Program-made: the position numbers and the translations under genes
Shown: piece by piece, positions 9,991 to 18,393 of the stretch
How the letters are laid out: each line of letters opens with the position of its first letter
How positions within the stretch are numbered: position 1 is the stretch's first letter
NCBI RefSeq assembly: GCF_012935695.1
Contig: NZ_CP052859.1
Span: forward strand, 4,629,001 to 4,693,000
From: Pseudomonas sp. ADAK18
Lineage (GTDB): Bacteria; Pseudomonadota; Gammaproteobacteria; Pseudomonadales; Pseudomonadaceae
DNA: 64,000 bases
Reading direction: 5' to 3'
Notes under the pieces: generated by a model
The model's database searches: none
Seen by the model: the letters and a program-made list of their open reading frames with translations, nothing else
What the model was told of the DNA's origin: nothing

Positions 9991-10296
9991 TCAAATCGCG
10001 AGGTTATTCATCCCGCAGTACTCGTTCCAGTCGACGCCAAGCACCTCGGCGGCCTCTTTGTGCAAGACCAGGCGTGCAGCCTCGAACTCTTCAGGAGAGG
10101 ACGTGTACTTGAGGGTTAACTCCCACGGCTGGAGGCCCTGAGCCTCGGCCTCATCCTCAAATGCCCATTGGATCTGGTCCTTTTGATCGTCGGCGCTAAG
10201 ATCTTTGATCTCTTCCAGGAGTTCCGGCGACTCCGAGACATACTTTTTGAGGGCCGCTTCGTGCCGTGCTTCCTGGGTCATTTCTTGTATGGTCAT
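9991..10296 (-). CDS. Small acidic cytoplasmic protein, unknown function
   Basis: 101 aa, acidic, mostly helical by composition, without signal peptide or membrane segment. I recognise it only as a type of small conserved Pseudomonas protein; no catalytic motif is visible. The ATG at 10296 gives a plausible start. It converges with nadC, separated by a REP hairpin. A weak family match to DUF6388 is possible but not verified. Confidence 0.6.
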   Translation of the reverse strand: MTIQEMTQEARHEAALKKYVSESPELLEEIKDLSADDQKDQIQWAFEDEAEAQGLQPWELTLKYTSSPEEFEAARLVLHKEAAEVLGVDWNEYCGMNNLAI

Positions 10297-10432
10297 GTCG
10301 TTCTCTTTGATCTAGGAATGGGGATGCATCTGGGTCATCAAGGTCGCGCAGATACAAAAGAACAGGCATGAATACCGGTTCGTCTGGCCTTCAGAACCAT
10401 TCTGGGATCATCTGAAAACTGTGTTGCCTTTG

Positions 10433-10505
10433 TGCCCGAGACAGGAATCGAACCTGCGACCTTCGCGTTACGAGTGCGCTGCTCTACCGGCTGAGCTACA
10501 CGGGC
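10433..10505 (-). tRNA. tRNA-Thr(CGT)
   Basis: 73 nt cloverleaf on the minus strand, starting GCCCGTG and ending CTCGGGCA, with D-loop AGCTCAGCCGGTAGAGC, anticodon loop CTCGTAA (anticodon CGT) and a standard TTCGATT T-loop. The acceptor stem has one T-T mismatch. CCA is not encoded. It sits downstream of tfpO, the same order as in P. aeruginosa group I pilin loci. Confidence 0.93.
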
Positions 10506-10544
10506 GGTGGACTAAAGCTAGCACTGCCTTGGGCGTCCGGCAAC

Positions 10545-11963
10545 TCACTGCTTTTCGAGGGCAATGACCCCCTGAGTCCAGAACCGTGGCTGCAGGAGTA
10601 CGTTGCTGGTACCGACATAATGATGCTGACGCTCGCCGAGGTGAGGTACGTCGCGAATAGCCACGAATATCAACAGACCGACCGCCAGGATGCTCGCCGC
10701 CATCCATGCCCTACGCAGCAACGGCCGCGAGGCGCTTGTGGGCGTTCGCCACACATGCAGAGCCATCAGCCAGCCCACCACCAGTGCCAACCATAATTGC
10801 GAGTTGGGCATCACGATTACACCATCCACCATGGCTTGGGTCATGGCCCCGACCAGCGCGGCGAACAGGCACAGGCGCAGCAGGTCGACAGCCGCCACCG
10901 ACAGGACACGCTCACGCAACACACCCAAGGTCGCCCAACCCGCCCGCGTCGCCATTACCACCACACACAAGGCCGATGGAACACCCCATTCGCTGGCCCA
11001 TTGCAAAATCGCCTGGTGCGGGTGAGCGGCGATATCGTTGGCGATGTCGGCAAAATGCATTGGCCCAAAGCCCAGCCAAGGCCGCTCACGAATCATATCC
11101 CAGGCTTGCCACCAGATCGGACCTCGGCCTGAAAGGGAGGTGGTCAAGCGGTCGCTGGCAACCTGGGTCAATTCGAGCCCCAGATACCCTGCCAACACCG
11201 TGAACAGCAGCCAATACAAGACCAAGCCGGTGAGCAGTGCCGCCAGTTGCCAGCCCAGCCAGCGACGACCCGATGGCCCCAAGAAAACCACGAGTAAACC
11301 GGCGACGCCCATACCGAGCCATGTACCGCGGGTCCCGCCACCTATCGCAATCAGCCACCAGATACACAGCAAGGCGAATACCAACCCACGCACTGTACGC
11401 TTGCTAGTAGGGAGCAGGAGTGGAAGCGCCAACAGCGGCAAAGTGAATGTCTGAAATTGACCGTAGAAGCGCTTGTTGGAGAACCCCGACAGCAGCAGGT
11501 CAGTGTTCAACACCGACTCACCGCTGGTAAAGGCGAGCACGCCGGCGTGCAGATACTGAATACTTTTGATCAGGCACAGCAGTATCACGCACAGAATCAA
11601 CGTCCGATCCACGGACTCGTCGCCATTGCGTCTGAGCACGGCAAAGGCAAACGCAATGGCGCCGCAGGTGATGAACAACGCCAGCTCGGTCAACGCCCAT
11701 ATCGGTTGATGGGCCAGCGACGAAGAGACCAGGCCCAACAGGATAATCACTGCCAGCCCGATAGCCGTTGGCCTGTCGACAAGCCGCGTGGTGCACGCAG
11801 TCGATGAAACCAATAGGCCATAAATCACCGCACACAACCCCACGGCAATCTGAACCGCACGCTGCCAGTCATGCCCGCTGAACGGCGCGCAAATCGCCAG
11901 CGCCAACAGACAGACCGCCACCACTAGGAATACGTTTCCTCGCTGCTGCACGGATAGCGCCAT
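10545..11963 (-). CDS. tfpO: Pilin O-glycosyltransferase of the TfpO/PilO type (Wzy-like membrane ligase)
   Basis: 472 aa polytopic membrane protein with about 12 hydrophobic segments and a large periplasmic loop around 260-330 containing GRGPIWWQAWDMIRERPWLGFGP, the O-antigen ligase (Wzy_C) signature region. Its position right after pilA and before tRNA-Thr is that of tfpO in P. aeruginosa 1244, where it attaches an O-antigen unit to the pilin. ATG at 11963 was preferred; a TTG four codons upstream is possible but has the ribosome site too close. Whether PilA here is its substrate is inference: the pilin lacks a C-terminal serine. Confidence 0.78.
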   Translation of the reverse strand: MALSVQQRGNVFLVVAVCLLALAICAPFSGHDWQRAVQIAVGLCAVIYGLLVSSTACTTRLVDRPTAIGLAVIILLGLVSSSLAHQPIWALTELALFITCGAIAFAFAVLRRNGDESVDRTLILCVILLCLIKSIQYLHAGVLAFTSGESVLNTDLLLSGFSNKRFYGQFQTFTLPLLALPLLLPTSKRTVRGLVFALLCIWWLIAIGGGTRGTWLGMGVAGLLVVFLGPSGRRWLGWQLAALLTGLVLYWLLFTVLAGYLGLELTQVASDRLTTSLSGRGPIWWQAWDMIRERPWLGFGPMHFADIANDIAAHPHQAILQWASEWGVPSALCVVVMATRAGWATLGVLRERVLSVAAVDLLRLCLFAALVGAMTQAMVDGVIVMPNSQLWLALVVGWLMALHVWRTPTSASRPLLRRAWMAASILAVGLLIFVAIRDVPHLGERQHHYVGTSNVLLQPRFWTQGVIALEKQ

Positions 11964-12063
11964 AAGTGACTTCAACTTCCTTGTGGATCGTTGGTATCAA
12001 GCTTGACCTGATGCTGCTCAGTTAAGCAAACCTGGGGCGAGCTCACTCCAGGAAGATGCCTGA

Positions 12064-12480
12064 TCACGCCCGGCCAGCAGTACAACCTTTCGCGGCGTAC
12101 TGCTCTTCGGCATCCGTCGTGCAGCTCCAGCCCTTGGTAGCACTGCGGGTCAGGGTGATGGTCTTACCCAGCACCGGCGCAGGCGCATCGAGGATTTCAC
12201 AGGTAATTGTGCCCGCACCTGTGGCGACATCGCCGGTCGCCTCGATCTTGCAGTTGGCGGTCGGGCTGGTCCCGCCGATCAAGGCTACAGTTGGCGCAGT
12301 GCCTTGGTTGAGTGTGTCTTCAAACCCGGCCTTCAACGCGGAAATTTCCGCCAGCCCTGCCGTAAACTTGGCTTTGGCCTGGTGCTTGGTATAGATGGGC
12401 AGGCCGATTGTGGCCAAGATGCCGATGATCGCCACGACGATCAACAATTCGATCAAGGTAAAGCCTTTCTGACGTATCAC
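12064..12480 (-). CDS. pilA: Type IV major pilin PilA
   Basis: 138 aa prepilin from a GTG at 12480 with GGAGAG eight bases before it. The short leader IRQKG is followed by FTLIELLIVVAIIGILATI, the hydrophobic N-terminal helix with Glu at +5; PilD cleaves between G and F. The globular domain has a C-terminal cysteine pair closing a loop (GWSC ... KGC), then TAGRA. Neighbours pilC, pilD and tfpO agree. An ATG further upstream would add a non-prepilin extension and was rejected. Confidence 0.93.
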   Translation of the reverse strand: MIRQKGFTLIELLIVVAIIGILATIGLPIYTKHQAKAKFTAGLAEISALKAGFEDTLNQGTAPTVALIGGTSPTANCKIEATGDVATGAGTITCEILDAPAPVLGKTITLTRSATKGWSCTTDAEEQYAAKGCTAGRA

Positions 12481-12691
12481 GCTCACTCTCCAGAATAAGA
12501 CGGGGCTCAGCCCCCACAGCAAGGCGCGTCCTGCGCCCTGTCCTCAGCAACCGCGCCAGTGTACTCATCCCGACTGGCGCAATCCCGTACAAGTCGCACA
12601 ATCTGACATTTTTTCGTTCGTATCCGCCCTGTCCGACGCCCTCCCCTGACTAAGCTCTAAATCTTCAACTGCTCGTGTACGGTGCTTCGAA

Positions 12692-12742
12692 ATGAACAAT
12701 GTGCTCTTGAGTATTACAGCCCGCAATGAGGCCATGGGATGA
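12692..12742 (+). other. 16-codon open frame at the expected pilB position
   Basis: ATG to TGA encodes MNNVLLSITARNEAMG. Its stop overlaps the pilC start as ATGA, the way pilB usually overlaps pilC. The peptide is far too short for the assembly ATPase PilB (about 565 aa). It may be the fused ends of a deleted pilB, or a leader frame that couples translation to pilC, or chance. Judged by eye only. Confidence 0.35.
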
Positions 12743-13947
12743 CCGAAGCTTCAGTGATCTATGCTTGGGAAGGCACCAACCGCAAAGGTCGCAAAGTGTC
12801 CGGAGAAACACGTGGACACACGCCGACGCTGATCAAGGTGCAGTTGCGCCAGCAGGGGATCAACCCCGGTCGGGTATGGAAAAAGTCCCGCACCTTGTCG
12901 AGCTTGCGCCGGCCAGTCAAAGCGGGCGATATCGCCTTGTTTACCCGCCAATTGGCAACCCTGCTGAAGGCTGGAATCCCCTTACTGCAGGCATTCGACA
13001 TCATCACTGAGGGCTTTGATAACCGGCACATGCAGGCGCTGATACAAGGCTTGAAACAAGAGATCGCGGCAGGCAGCAGCCTGGCCGCAGCACTGCAGAA
13101 ACAGCCACACTATTTCGATGATTTGTACTGCCACTTGATCGCAGCAGGCGAACAGGCCGGCGCACTGGAAACGCTGCTGGAGCGCGTGGCCATTCATCTC
13201 GAAAAGAGCGAACAGCTCAAGGCCAGAATCAAGAAGGCTATGACCTATCCACTGGCGGTGCTGATGGTTGCCGCCATTGTCAGCGCGATCCTGCTGATTC
13301 ACGTTGTGCCGCAGTTCCAGGGACTATTTGCCGGAGTCGATGCCGAACTTCCGGGGTTTACCTTGATGGTCATCGCCCTGTCGGAGTTCATGCAGCACGC
13401 GTGGTGGGCGTTGGCCATAGGCCTGGGCGCCAGTGCTCTCGGACTGCGCAAGGCTTACCGGCTCTCGCCCGACTTTCGTCATCGGATCGATACGGGTTTG
13501 TTGAAAATGCCACTGGCAGGCACACTGCTGAAAAAGTCGGCTGTCGCCCGCTATGCCCGAACGCTCTCGACCACGTTCGCAGCTGGCGTGCCGCTGGTGC
13601 AGGCGCTGGATTCGGTGGCCGGCGCCGCTGGAAATGGACTGTTCAAACAGGCGATCAATCGTATGCGTCAGGACGTATCAACAGGCATGCAGCTGAATCA
13701 AACCATGGCCATCAGCGGCCTCTTTCCGGGTATGGCCATTCAGATGACCGCGATTGGCGAAGAGTCGGGCACTCTCGACAGCATGCTGGAGAAAGTCGCC
13801 AGCCACTATGAAGCGGATGTCGACAATCAGGTCGACAACCTCACCAGCCTGATGGAGCCACTGATCATGGTGGTACTTGGGGGTATTGTCGGGGCACTGG
13901 TGGTCGCCATGTACCTGCCGATCTTCCAGCTCGGTACAGCGTTTTGA
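12739..13947 (+). CDS. pilC: Type IV pilus inner membrane platform protein PilC
   Basis: 402 aa, GspF/PilC family. Two T2SSF repeats are visible (about 70-190 and 270-395), each with LxxG-rich helices such as FTRQLATLLKAGIPLLQAF and ARTLSTTFAAGVPLVQAL, and three membrane segments (about 168-190, 218-238, 375-395). It is the platform on which the assembly and retraction ATPases act. The gene overlaps pilD by four bases. The usual upstream pilB is absent, so any assembly ATPase must be encoded elsewhere. Confidence 0.95.
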   Translation: MTEASVIYAWEGTNRKGRKVSGETRGHTPTLIKVQLRQQGINPGRVWKKSRTLSSLRRPVKAGDIALFTRQLATLLKAGIPLLQAFDIITEGFDNRHMQALIQGLKQEIAAGSSLAAALQKQPHYFDDLYCHLIAAGEQAGALETLLERVAIHLEKSEQLKARIKKAMTYPLAVLMVAAIVSAILLIHVVPQFQGLFAGVDAELPGFTLMVIALSEFMQHAWWALAIGLGASALGLRKAYRLSPDFRHRIDTGLLKMPLAGTLLKKSAVARYARTLSTTFAAGVPLVQALDSVAGAAGNGLFKQAINRMRQDVSTGMQLNQTMAISGLFPGMAIQMTAIGEESGTLDSMLEKVASHYEADVDNQVDNLTSLMEPLIMVVLGGIVGALVVAMYLPIFQLGTAF

Positions 13948-14822
13948 GCCTGTCATTGAGTGACATGCTGGCCCAGCAGCCATGGCTGTTCATGTGGGGC
14001 GCGCTGCTGCTTGGCCTGATCGTCGGCAGTTTTCTCAATGTCCTGGTATGGCGCCTGCCAAAAATGCTGACGCGGGAATGGCGCGCCCAGGCCCATGACA
14101 TCCTCGAACTCCCTGCGGAACCGAAAGGCCCGACCTACAACCTGCTGCTGCCTCACTCTTGCTGCCCTCACTGCGCGCAGCCGATTCGACCATGGGAAAA
14201 TATCCCACTGTTCAGTTATCTGCTGCTCAAGGGACGCTGCTCCCATTGCCATGACCCCATCAGCCCGCGCTACCCGCTTACGGAGTTGGCGTGTGGACTG
14301 GTCTCGGCGTACGTCGCCTGGCATTTCGGCTTCGGCTGGCAGGCCGGCTGGGTCATGCTATTGAGTTGGGGCCTGCTGGCGATGAGCCTGATTGATGTTG
14401 ATCACCAATTGTTGCCGGATGTACTGGTTCTGCCCTTGCTCTGGCTGGGGCTGATCCTCAATCAGTTTGGTTTGTTCGTCGCACCGGCGGATGCGCTCTG
14501 GGGCGCGGTCGCGGGCTATCTGAGCCTATGGTCGGTGTTCTGGCTGTTCAAACTGATCACCGGCAAGGACGGCATGGGATACGGTGATTTCAAACTGCTG
14601 GCGCTGCTCGGCGCCTGGGGTGGCTGGCAGATTCTGCCGATGACGCTGTTGCTGTCCTCACTGGTGGGTGCGATATCGGGGCTGATACTTTTGCGTTTGC
14701 GTAACGCCCAGACGTCGGTACCCATGCCTTTTGGACCTTATCTGGCGATTGCCGGCTGGATTGCATTGCTCTGGGGTGGTCAAATAACCGACTTCTATTT
14801 GCAGTCTGTCGGTTTCAAATGA
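13944..14822 (+). CDS. pilD: Prepilin peptidase / N-methyltransferase PilD
   Basis: 292 aa polytopic enzyme that removes prepilin leaders and methylates the new N-terminal residue. The zinc-binding cytoplasmic loop has CPHC (near 74) and CSHC (near 99). The two catalytic aspartates lie in [11 protein letters not shown] and in GMGYGDFK. The TTG at 13944 overlaps the pilC stop and aligns with the known PilD start; ATG at 13965 is an alternative that loses seven residues. Substrates in this window: PilA, PilE, PilV, PilW and FimT. Confidence 0.95.
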   Translation: MSLSLSDMLAQQPWLFMWGALLLGLIVGSFLNVLVWRLPKMLTREWRAQAHDILELPAEPKGPTYNLLLPHSCCPHCAQPIRPWENIPLFSYLLLKGRCSHCHDPISPRYPLTELACGLVSAYVAWHFGFGWQAGWVMLLSWGLLAMSLIDVDHQLLPDVLVLPLLWLGLILNQFGLFVAPADALWGAVAGYLSLWSVFWLFKLITGKDGMGYGDFKLLALLGAWGGWQILPMTLLLSSLVGAISGLILLRLRNAQTSVPMPFGPYLAIAGWIALLWGGQITDFYLQSVGFK

Positions 14823-15442
14823 TGACGTGTGCCTCAACACCCTGGATTCTTGGCCTCACCGGCGGCATCGGTAGTGGCAAAAGTGCAGCGGCCCAGCACT
14901 TTATCGACCTTGGCGTCGATCTGGTGGACGCCGACCACGCCGCCCGCTGGGTGGTCGAGCCCGGTCGCCCGGCACTGGCGAGTATTGCCGAGCATTTCGG
15001 CGCAGGCGTGTTGTTGCCCGACGGCCAACTGGACCGTGCAGCACTACGCAAGTTGATCTTCGAAGTCCCCGAGGAACGTCGCTGGCTCGAGGCCCTGCTG
15101 CACCCGTTGATTGCCGAGGAAATTCGCAGCCACCTGGCTCGCGCTCAATCGCCTTACGCGATCCTCGTGTCACCCTTGCTGATCGAGTCTGGCCAATACA
15201 CCATGACCCAGCGCATCCTGGTGATCGACGTGCCGCAGTCGCTGCAGATTCAGCGTACCCTGCAACGCGACGGCATCAGCGAAGAGCAGGTTCAGGCGAT
15301 CCTCAAGGCCCAGGCCACCCGAGAAGATCGTTTGCGCCAAGCCGACGATGTACTGATCAACGACCAAGACCTTGCCTGGCTACATGGCGAGGTCGAGCGA
15401 CTGCACCACTTTTACCTTACTTTGCGTGGAGGCCGATCATGA
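14819..15442 (+). CDS. coaE: Dephospho-CoA kinase
   Basis: 207 aa P-loop kinase for the last step of CoA synthesis. The Walker A motif is [13 protein letters not shown] near the N terminus; DADHAAR and the LID-like region RDGISEEQ fit CoaE. ATG at 14819 overlaps the pilD stop (ATGATGA). The placement pilD-coaE-yacG is standard in Pseudomonas. Confidence 0.96.
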   Translation: MMTCASTPWILGLTGGIGSGKSAAAQHFIDLGVDLVDADHAARWVVEPGRPALASIAEHFGAGVLLPDGQLDRAALRKLIFEVPEERRWLEALLHPLIAEEIRSHLARAQSPYAILVSPLLIESGQYTMTQRILVIDVPQSLQIQRTLQRDGISEEQVQAILKAQATREDRLRQADDVLINDQDLAWLHGEVERLHHFYLTLRGGRS

Positions 15443-15642
15443 GCCAACCCTTGACCGTTGAATGCCCAACCTGCGGCGCGCCTGTGGAATGGAATGCGAC
15501 CAATCCCAACCGGCCATTCTGCTCGGACCGTTGCAAACTGATCGACCTGGGTGCCTGGGCGTCGGAAGAACACAAGATTCCGGTCAGCCCGGATGCCGAA
15601 GACGAACTGTTCTCGGAAGATCTGCCCCCACGCGCCCATTAA
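15439..15642 (+). CDS. yacG: DNA gyrase inhibitor YacG (zinc protein)
   Basis: 67 aa. Zinc ligands are CPTC (10-13) and CSDRC (28-32), followed by [12 protein letters not shown], a family hallmark. It overlaps the coaE stop by four bases. YacG binds GyrB and inhibits DNA gyrase in E. coli (established knowledge). Its end overlaps the convergent gene by four bases. Confidence 0.94.
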   Translation: MSQPLTVECPTCGAPVEWNATNPNRPFCSDRCKLIDLGAWASEEHKIPVSPDAEDELFSEDLPPRAH

Positions 15643-15854
15643 GGACGCATAAAACCGTAGTCCTGCTGGTCATCGAGGTTCTGCGCAAGAAATTGCAACT
15701 CGTCGGCCAGGTCTTCGGCACTGCGCACGCCCTTGCTCTGCTGCACCACCGCACTGAGCAAGGCGCGCAGGCTCAGGCCCGGGTCAAAACCGATTTCCTG
15801 TGCCGCGTCCTGACTTCTGCGCATTTCCTGCCTTGCCCATTCGTACACACTCAT
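15639..15854 (-). CDS. Small conserved protein, unknown function
   Basis: 71 aa from ATG 15854 ([14 protein letters not shown]), preceded by AGGAG. Soluble, charged and helical; no known motif. The C-terminal part [20 protein letters not shown] is strongly acidic. Its place, convergent to yacG, matches a small hypothetical gene seen after yacG in Pseudomonas genomes. A longer in-frame start would reach into the next gene and was rejected. Confidence 0.7.
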   Translation of the reverse strand: MSVYEWARQEMRRSQDAAQEIGFDPGLSLRALLSAVVQQSKGVRSAEDLADELQFLAQNLDDQQDYGFMRP

Positions 15855-15918
15855 GATCCGTGCTCCTGGAAATTTCCCAGAGCATGGGACCGCCAGGCCG
15901 TGCAGGATTTGACCTGGA

Positions 15919-16608
15919 TCAAGGGCGAGAGTCGTCGTCCTTCCAGGGCGCTGAAAGGTATCGGGTGCGGTTGAACGTCTCCAGCCACTCCGGGCAAAAC
16001 ACCACCAAAGCGCTGATGACCATCCCATTGATAAAAGCTTCGGGAAAGATGATCAGCCACAAGTAGCCGACGAAATCCTCCAACCACTCCGGCATCACGA
16101 AGCGGCCGTCAAACCACAGCAGTCCCAGCCCCGCCAACAGGCACAGCAACGCCGAGAGCCCCGCAGCAAAGAAACCGGAGCAGAAGATGTACACAAAGGG
16201 ATTACGCGGTTTCGTCCGCTCCACCAGCAGCGCACAGACTTCAGTGATCAGCACCGGCAACAAGACCAAAAGCATGCCGTTGACGCCCACCGCTGCCAAG
16301 TCCTGGCGACCGAGCAACACCAAACCAAGCTGGGCGATCAACCCGCCGACAATTGCCAGGGGCCAGTCGAGCAAGAGGGTCACCGCGGTCATGCCGATAA
16401 AGTGGTAAGACACACCGGTATCGAAATCCCGGCGCACCAACCACAACATGAACAACGCGAACACCGTGCCAAACAGCAAATGCTGACGCCGTCGGTCGGC
16501 AAACAGCTCAACCCAGGGCGAGCGCAGAATTGCCCACATCACCACCGGCGCATAGAGCAGCCAGCCGATGCTGAGGGTTTCCGGCGCCAGCACCGCAGCG
16601 CTGATCAC
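15919..16608 (-). CDS. Energy-coupling factor-type (CbiM-like) permease
   Basis: 229 aa with about seven hydrophobic segments. YHFIGMTAVTLL (near 68) and FPEAFINGMV (near 192) are typical of the CbiM/ECF-permease-like group, often linked to metal or cobalamin uptake. No ATPase or other ECF subunit is nearby, so substrate and mechanism are open. It overlaps the upstream gene by four bases and is presumably cotranscribed with it. Confidence 0.72.
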   Translation of the reverse strand: MISAAVLAPETLSIGWLLYAPVVMWAILRSPWVELFADRRRQHLLFGTVFALFMLWLVRRDFDTGVSYHFIGMTAVTLLLDWPLAIVGGLIAQLGLVLLGRQDLAAVGVNGMLLVLLPVLITEVCALLVERTKPRNPFVYIFCSGFFAAGLSALLCLLAGLGLLWFDGRFVMPEWLEDFVGYLWLIIFPEAFINGMVISALVVFCPEWLETFNRTRYLSAPWKDDDSRP

Positions 16609-17072
16609 GGCTGCACCTGCTCCAGGGCTTGGCGAAGTTGCGTCGCGGAGTCATATTCGTGACGAGCCACCAGCTTGCCGTTGTCCAGTTGCAGCCACAG
16701 CACTTTATCCACAGGTGCTGGATAACGCGGGGAAATCCGTGCATCACGATCGAGCATGACCCGGTAGTTGTAGGCCTGCATGGCCGGTACGGCGAACAGC
16801 CTGGCGATCAGCCGGGGCATGCGCTGGATATCGGCGATAAACACCGCATGGCGTGCTTCCAGATAGCCTTTGGGCTGGCCTTGCAACGCCACGTCCACCT
16901 GTTTGGCGGCGTCCATGCTGCGGGCCACCAACAAGACTTGCACCTGATCATCCAGGGTATAGGCTTGGTCAAACTGATCCAGCAAGGTCCAGGGGGCGAG
17001 CCGCTCCCCTACTTCGACGGCCTGAACCCACAGGGGCAAAAGGCTCAAGAACAGCGCCACCCAATACTTCAC
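16605..17072 (-). CDS. Secreted thioredoxin-fold-like protein without redox cysteines
   Basis: 155 aa. An N-terminal signal peptide (MKYWVALFLSLLPLWVQA) directs it to the periplasm. The later VPAMQAYNYRVMLDRDARIS stretch looks like the cis-Pro side of a thioredoxin or AhpC-like fold, but no CxxC is present. Function unknown. It is the last conserved gene before the biosynthetic cluster; 169 bp of non-coding sequence (17073-17241) lies between them, in which I see no clear terminator. Confidence 0.6.
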   Translation of the reverse strand: MKYWVALFLSLLPLWVQAVEVGERLAPWTLLDQFDQAYTLDDQVQVLLVARSMDAAKQVDVALQGQPKGYLEARHAVFIADIQRMPRLIARLFAVPAMQAYNYRVMLDRDARISPRYPAPVDKVLWLQLDNGKLVARHEYDSATQLRQALEQVQP

Positions 17073-17241
17073 TGCACACTCCTCATTCCGGGATAAACGC
17101 CCCGTGGTCAGTCTACACCGACCGGTTGATGACTCCAGTGAGCCGTCATCACCCAGCAGTTACCTTCCATCATTTGAGAAGTAGATTGATCATCCGCCTG
17201 CCTGCGCGCGAAAACATACGCACGACGCCGGCGCATCTGCG

Positions 17242-18393
17242 TCAGCACAATGCCCGGAAACCCCGGTCAAGATCGGCGATCAATGAGTGAACAGCTTCCA
17301 ACCCAATGTGCAAACGCAGAAGATTGCCTCCTGTCGGGTAGCGGGTACTGCGCTCAGACAGGTTGACCGGGCAGACCAGGCTTTCGAAACCACCCCATGA
17401 GGCGCCCAGACCGAACAACTGCAGAGCTTCTACAAAAGTATGCACCTGGTGAAGACTGGCCGTTGCAAACTCAAACGTAAGCAATCCATTGCAACCTTGG
17501 AAGTCGCGTAACCACAGTTCATGCCCAACGTGCGTGGCCAGTGCGGGATAATAGACACGGGCCACTTCCACCCGGTCCTCCAGCCACTGTGCAACCTCCA
17601 ACGCCTGGCGCCCGTGGGTTTCAAGGCGGCAGGCCAGCGTACGTGCGCCCCTTAATATCAACCATGCATCGTCGGGGCTGACTGTGCTCCCGAACGTGTC
17701 GCTCATACGCGAAAGCGGCATGAAGGCGGCCTCAGTCGTGCACACGCTGCCCATCATCGTATCGCTGTGCCCACTGAGGTACTTGCTTAGCGCCATGATC
17801 GAAATATCGGCCCCCAGCGACAAAGGCTGATAGAGATAGCCGCCCCCCCAGGTGCTGTCGACCGCCAGCAAAATGCTGCGGGTTTTGCAGAGACGAGCAA
17901 TGGCGGGCAGATCAACAATTTCGTAGAGCAGCGAGCTCGGCGTTTCGGCATAGATCATCCGTGTAGTGGGCTTGATCATCGATGCCAAGCCGTGGCCATC
18001 GGCAGGATAATAATCGACCTCAATACCGAATGGCTGGAGGAACTCGCGGGCCAGACGTCGAACCGGCGAGTAGACCCCTTCAGTGATCAGTACATGCTCG
18101 CCTGGTCGCAAATAGGCCAGGAAGACTTGGGCAATCGCGGCCATCCCCGTCACAAACAATTTGCTGCGATAGCCCCCTTCAAGCTCCGTGACCAGGTCCT
18201 CCAGGGCGAACGCGGTGGGATTACCACGCGCCCCGTAACTCAAGACTCGCTCATCGTCCCGGCGGTCCTGCGCATCGCGCATCTGCTCAATATCATCGAA
18301 CAATACTGTGCTCAGTCGCGTCACGGGAACGCTAACCCCGTGCGGTCCGGAGGCCTGCTGATTGCGCCCCGCATGAATCAGGCGGGTTTTCAT
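17242..18393 (-). CDS. MetC-like PLP enzyme (Cys/Met metabolism family), last gene of the cluster
   Basis: 383 aa fold-type-I PLP enzyme of the cystathionine beta/gamma-lyase family. The PLP lysine is K204 in ALSKYLSGHSD, the cofactor aspartate D179 is in AVDSTWGGG, and the YGARGNPT segment (53-60) replaces the usual YSRxxNPT. C-terminal GGFESLV and LRLHIGLE are also family features. It overlaps the exporter gene upstream by one base (TGATG), so it is in the operon. Possible roles: beta- or gamma-elimination on a pathway intermediate, or a resistance copy of MetC. It is the distal gene, which is typical of either. Confidence 0.82.
   Translation of the reverse strand: MKTRLIHAGRNQQASGPHGVSVPVTRLSTVLFDDIEQMRDAQDRRDDERVLSYGARGNPTAFALEDLVTELEGGYRSKLFVTGMAAIAQVFLAYLRPGEHVLITEGVYSPVRRLAREFLQPFGIEVDYYPADGHGLASMIKPTTRMIYAETPSSLLYEIVDLPAIARLCKTRSILLAVDSTWGGGYLYQPLSLGADISIMALSKYLSGHSDTMMGSVCTTEAAFMPLSRMSDTFGSTVSPDDAWLILRGARTLACRLETHGRQALEVAQWLEDRVEVARVYYPALATHVGHELWLRDFQGCNGLLTFEFATASLHQVHTFVEALQLFGLGASWGGFESLVCPVNLSERSTRYPTGGNLLRLHIGLEAVHSLIADLDRGFRALC

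Noticed and set aside
12481..12690. Sigma54 promoter for pilA
   Set aside because: I looked for TGGCAC-N5-TTGCA on the minus strand; the nearest match has the wrong GG-GC spacing.
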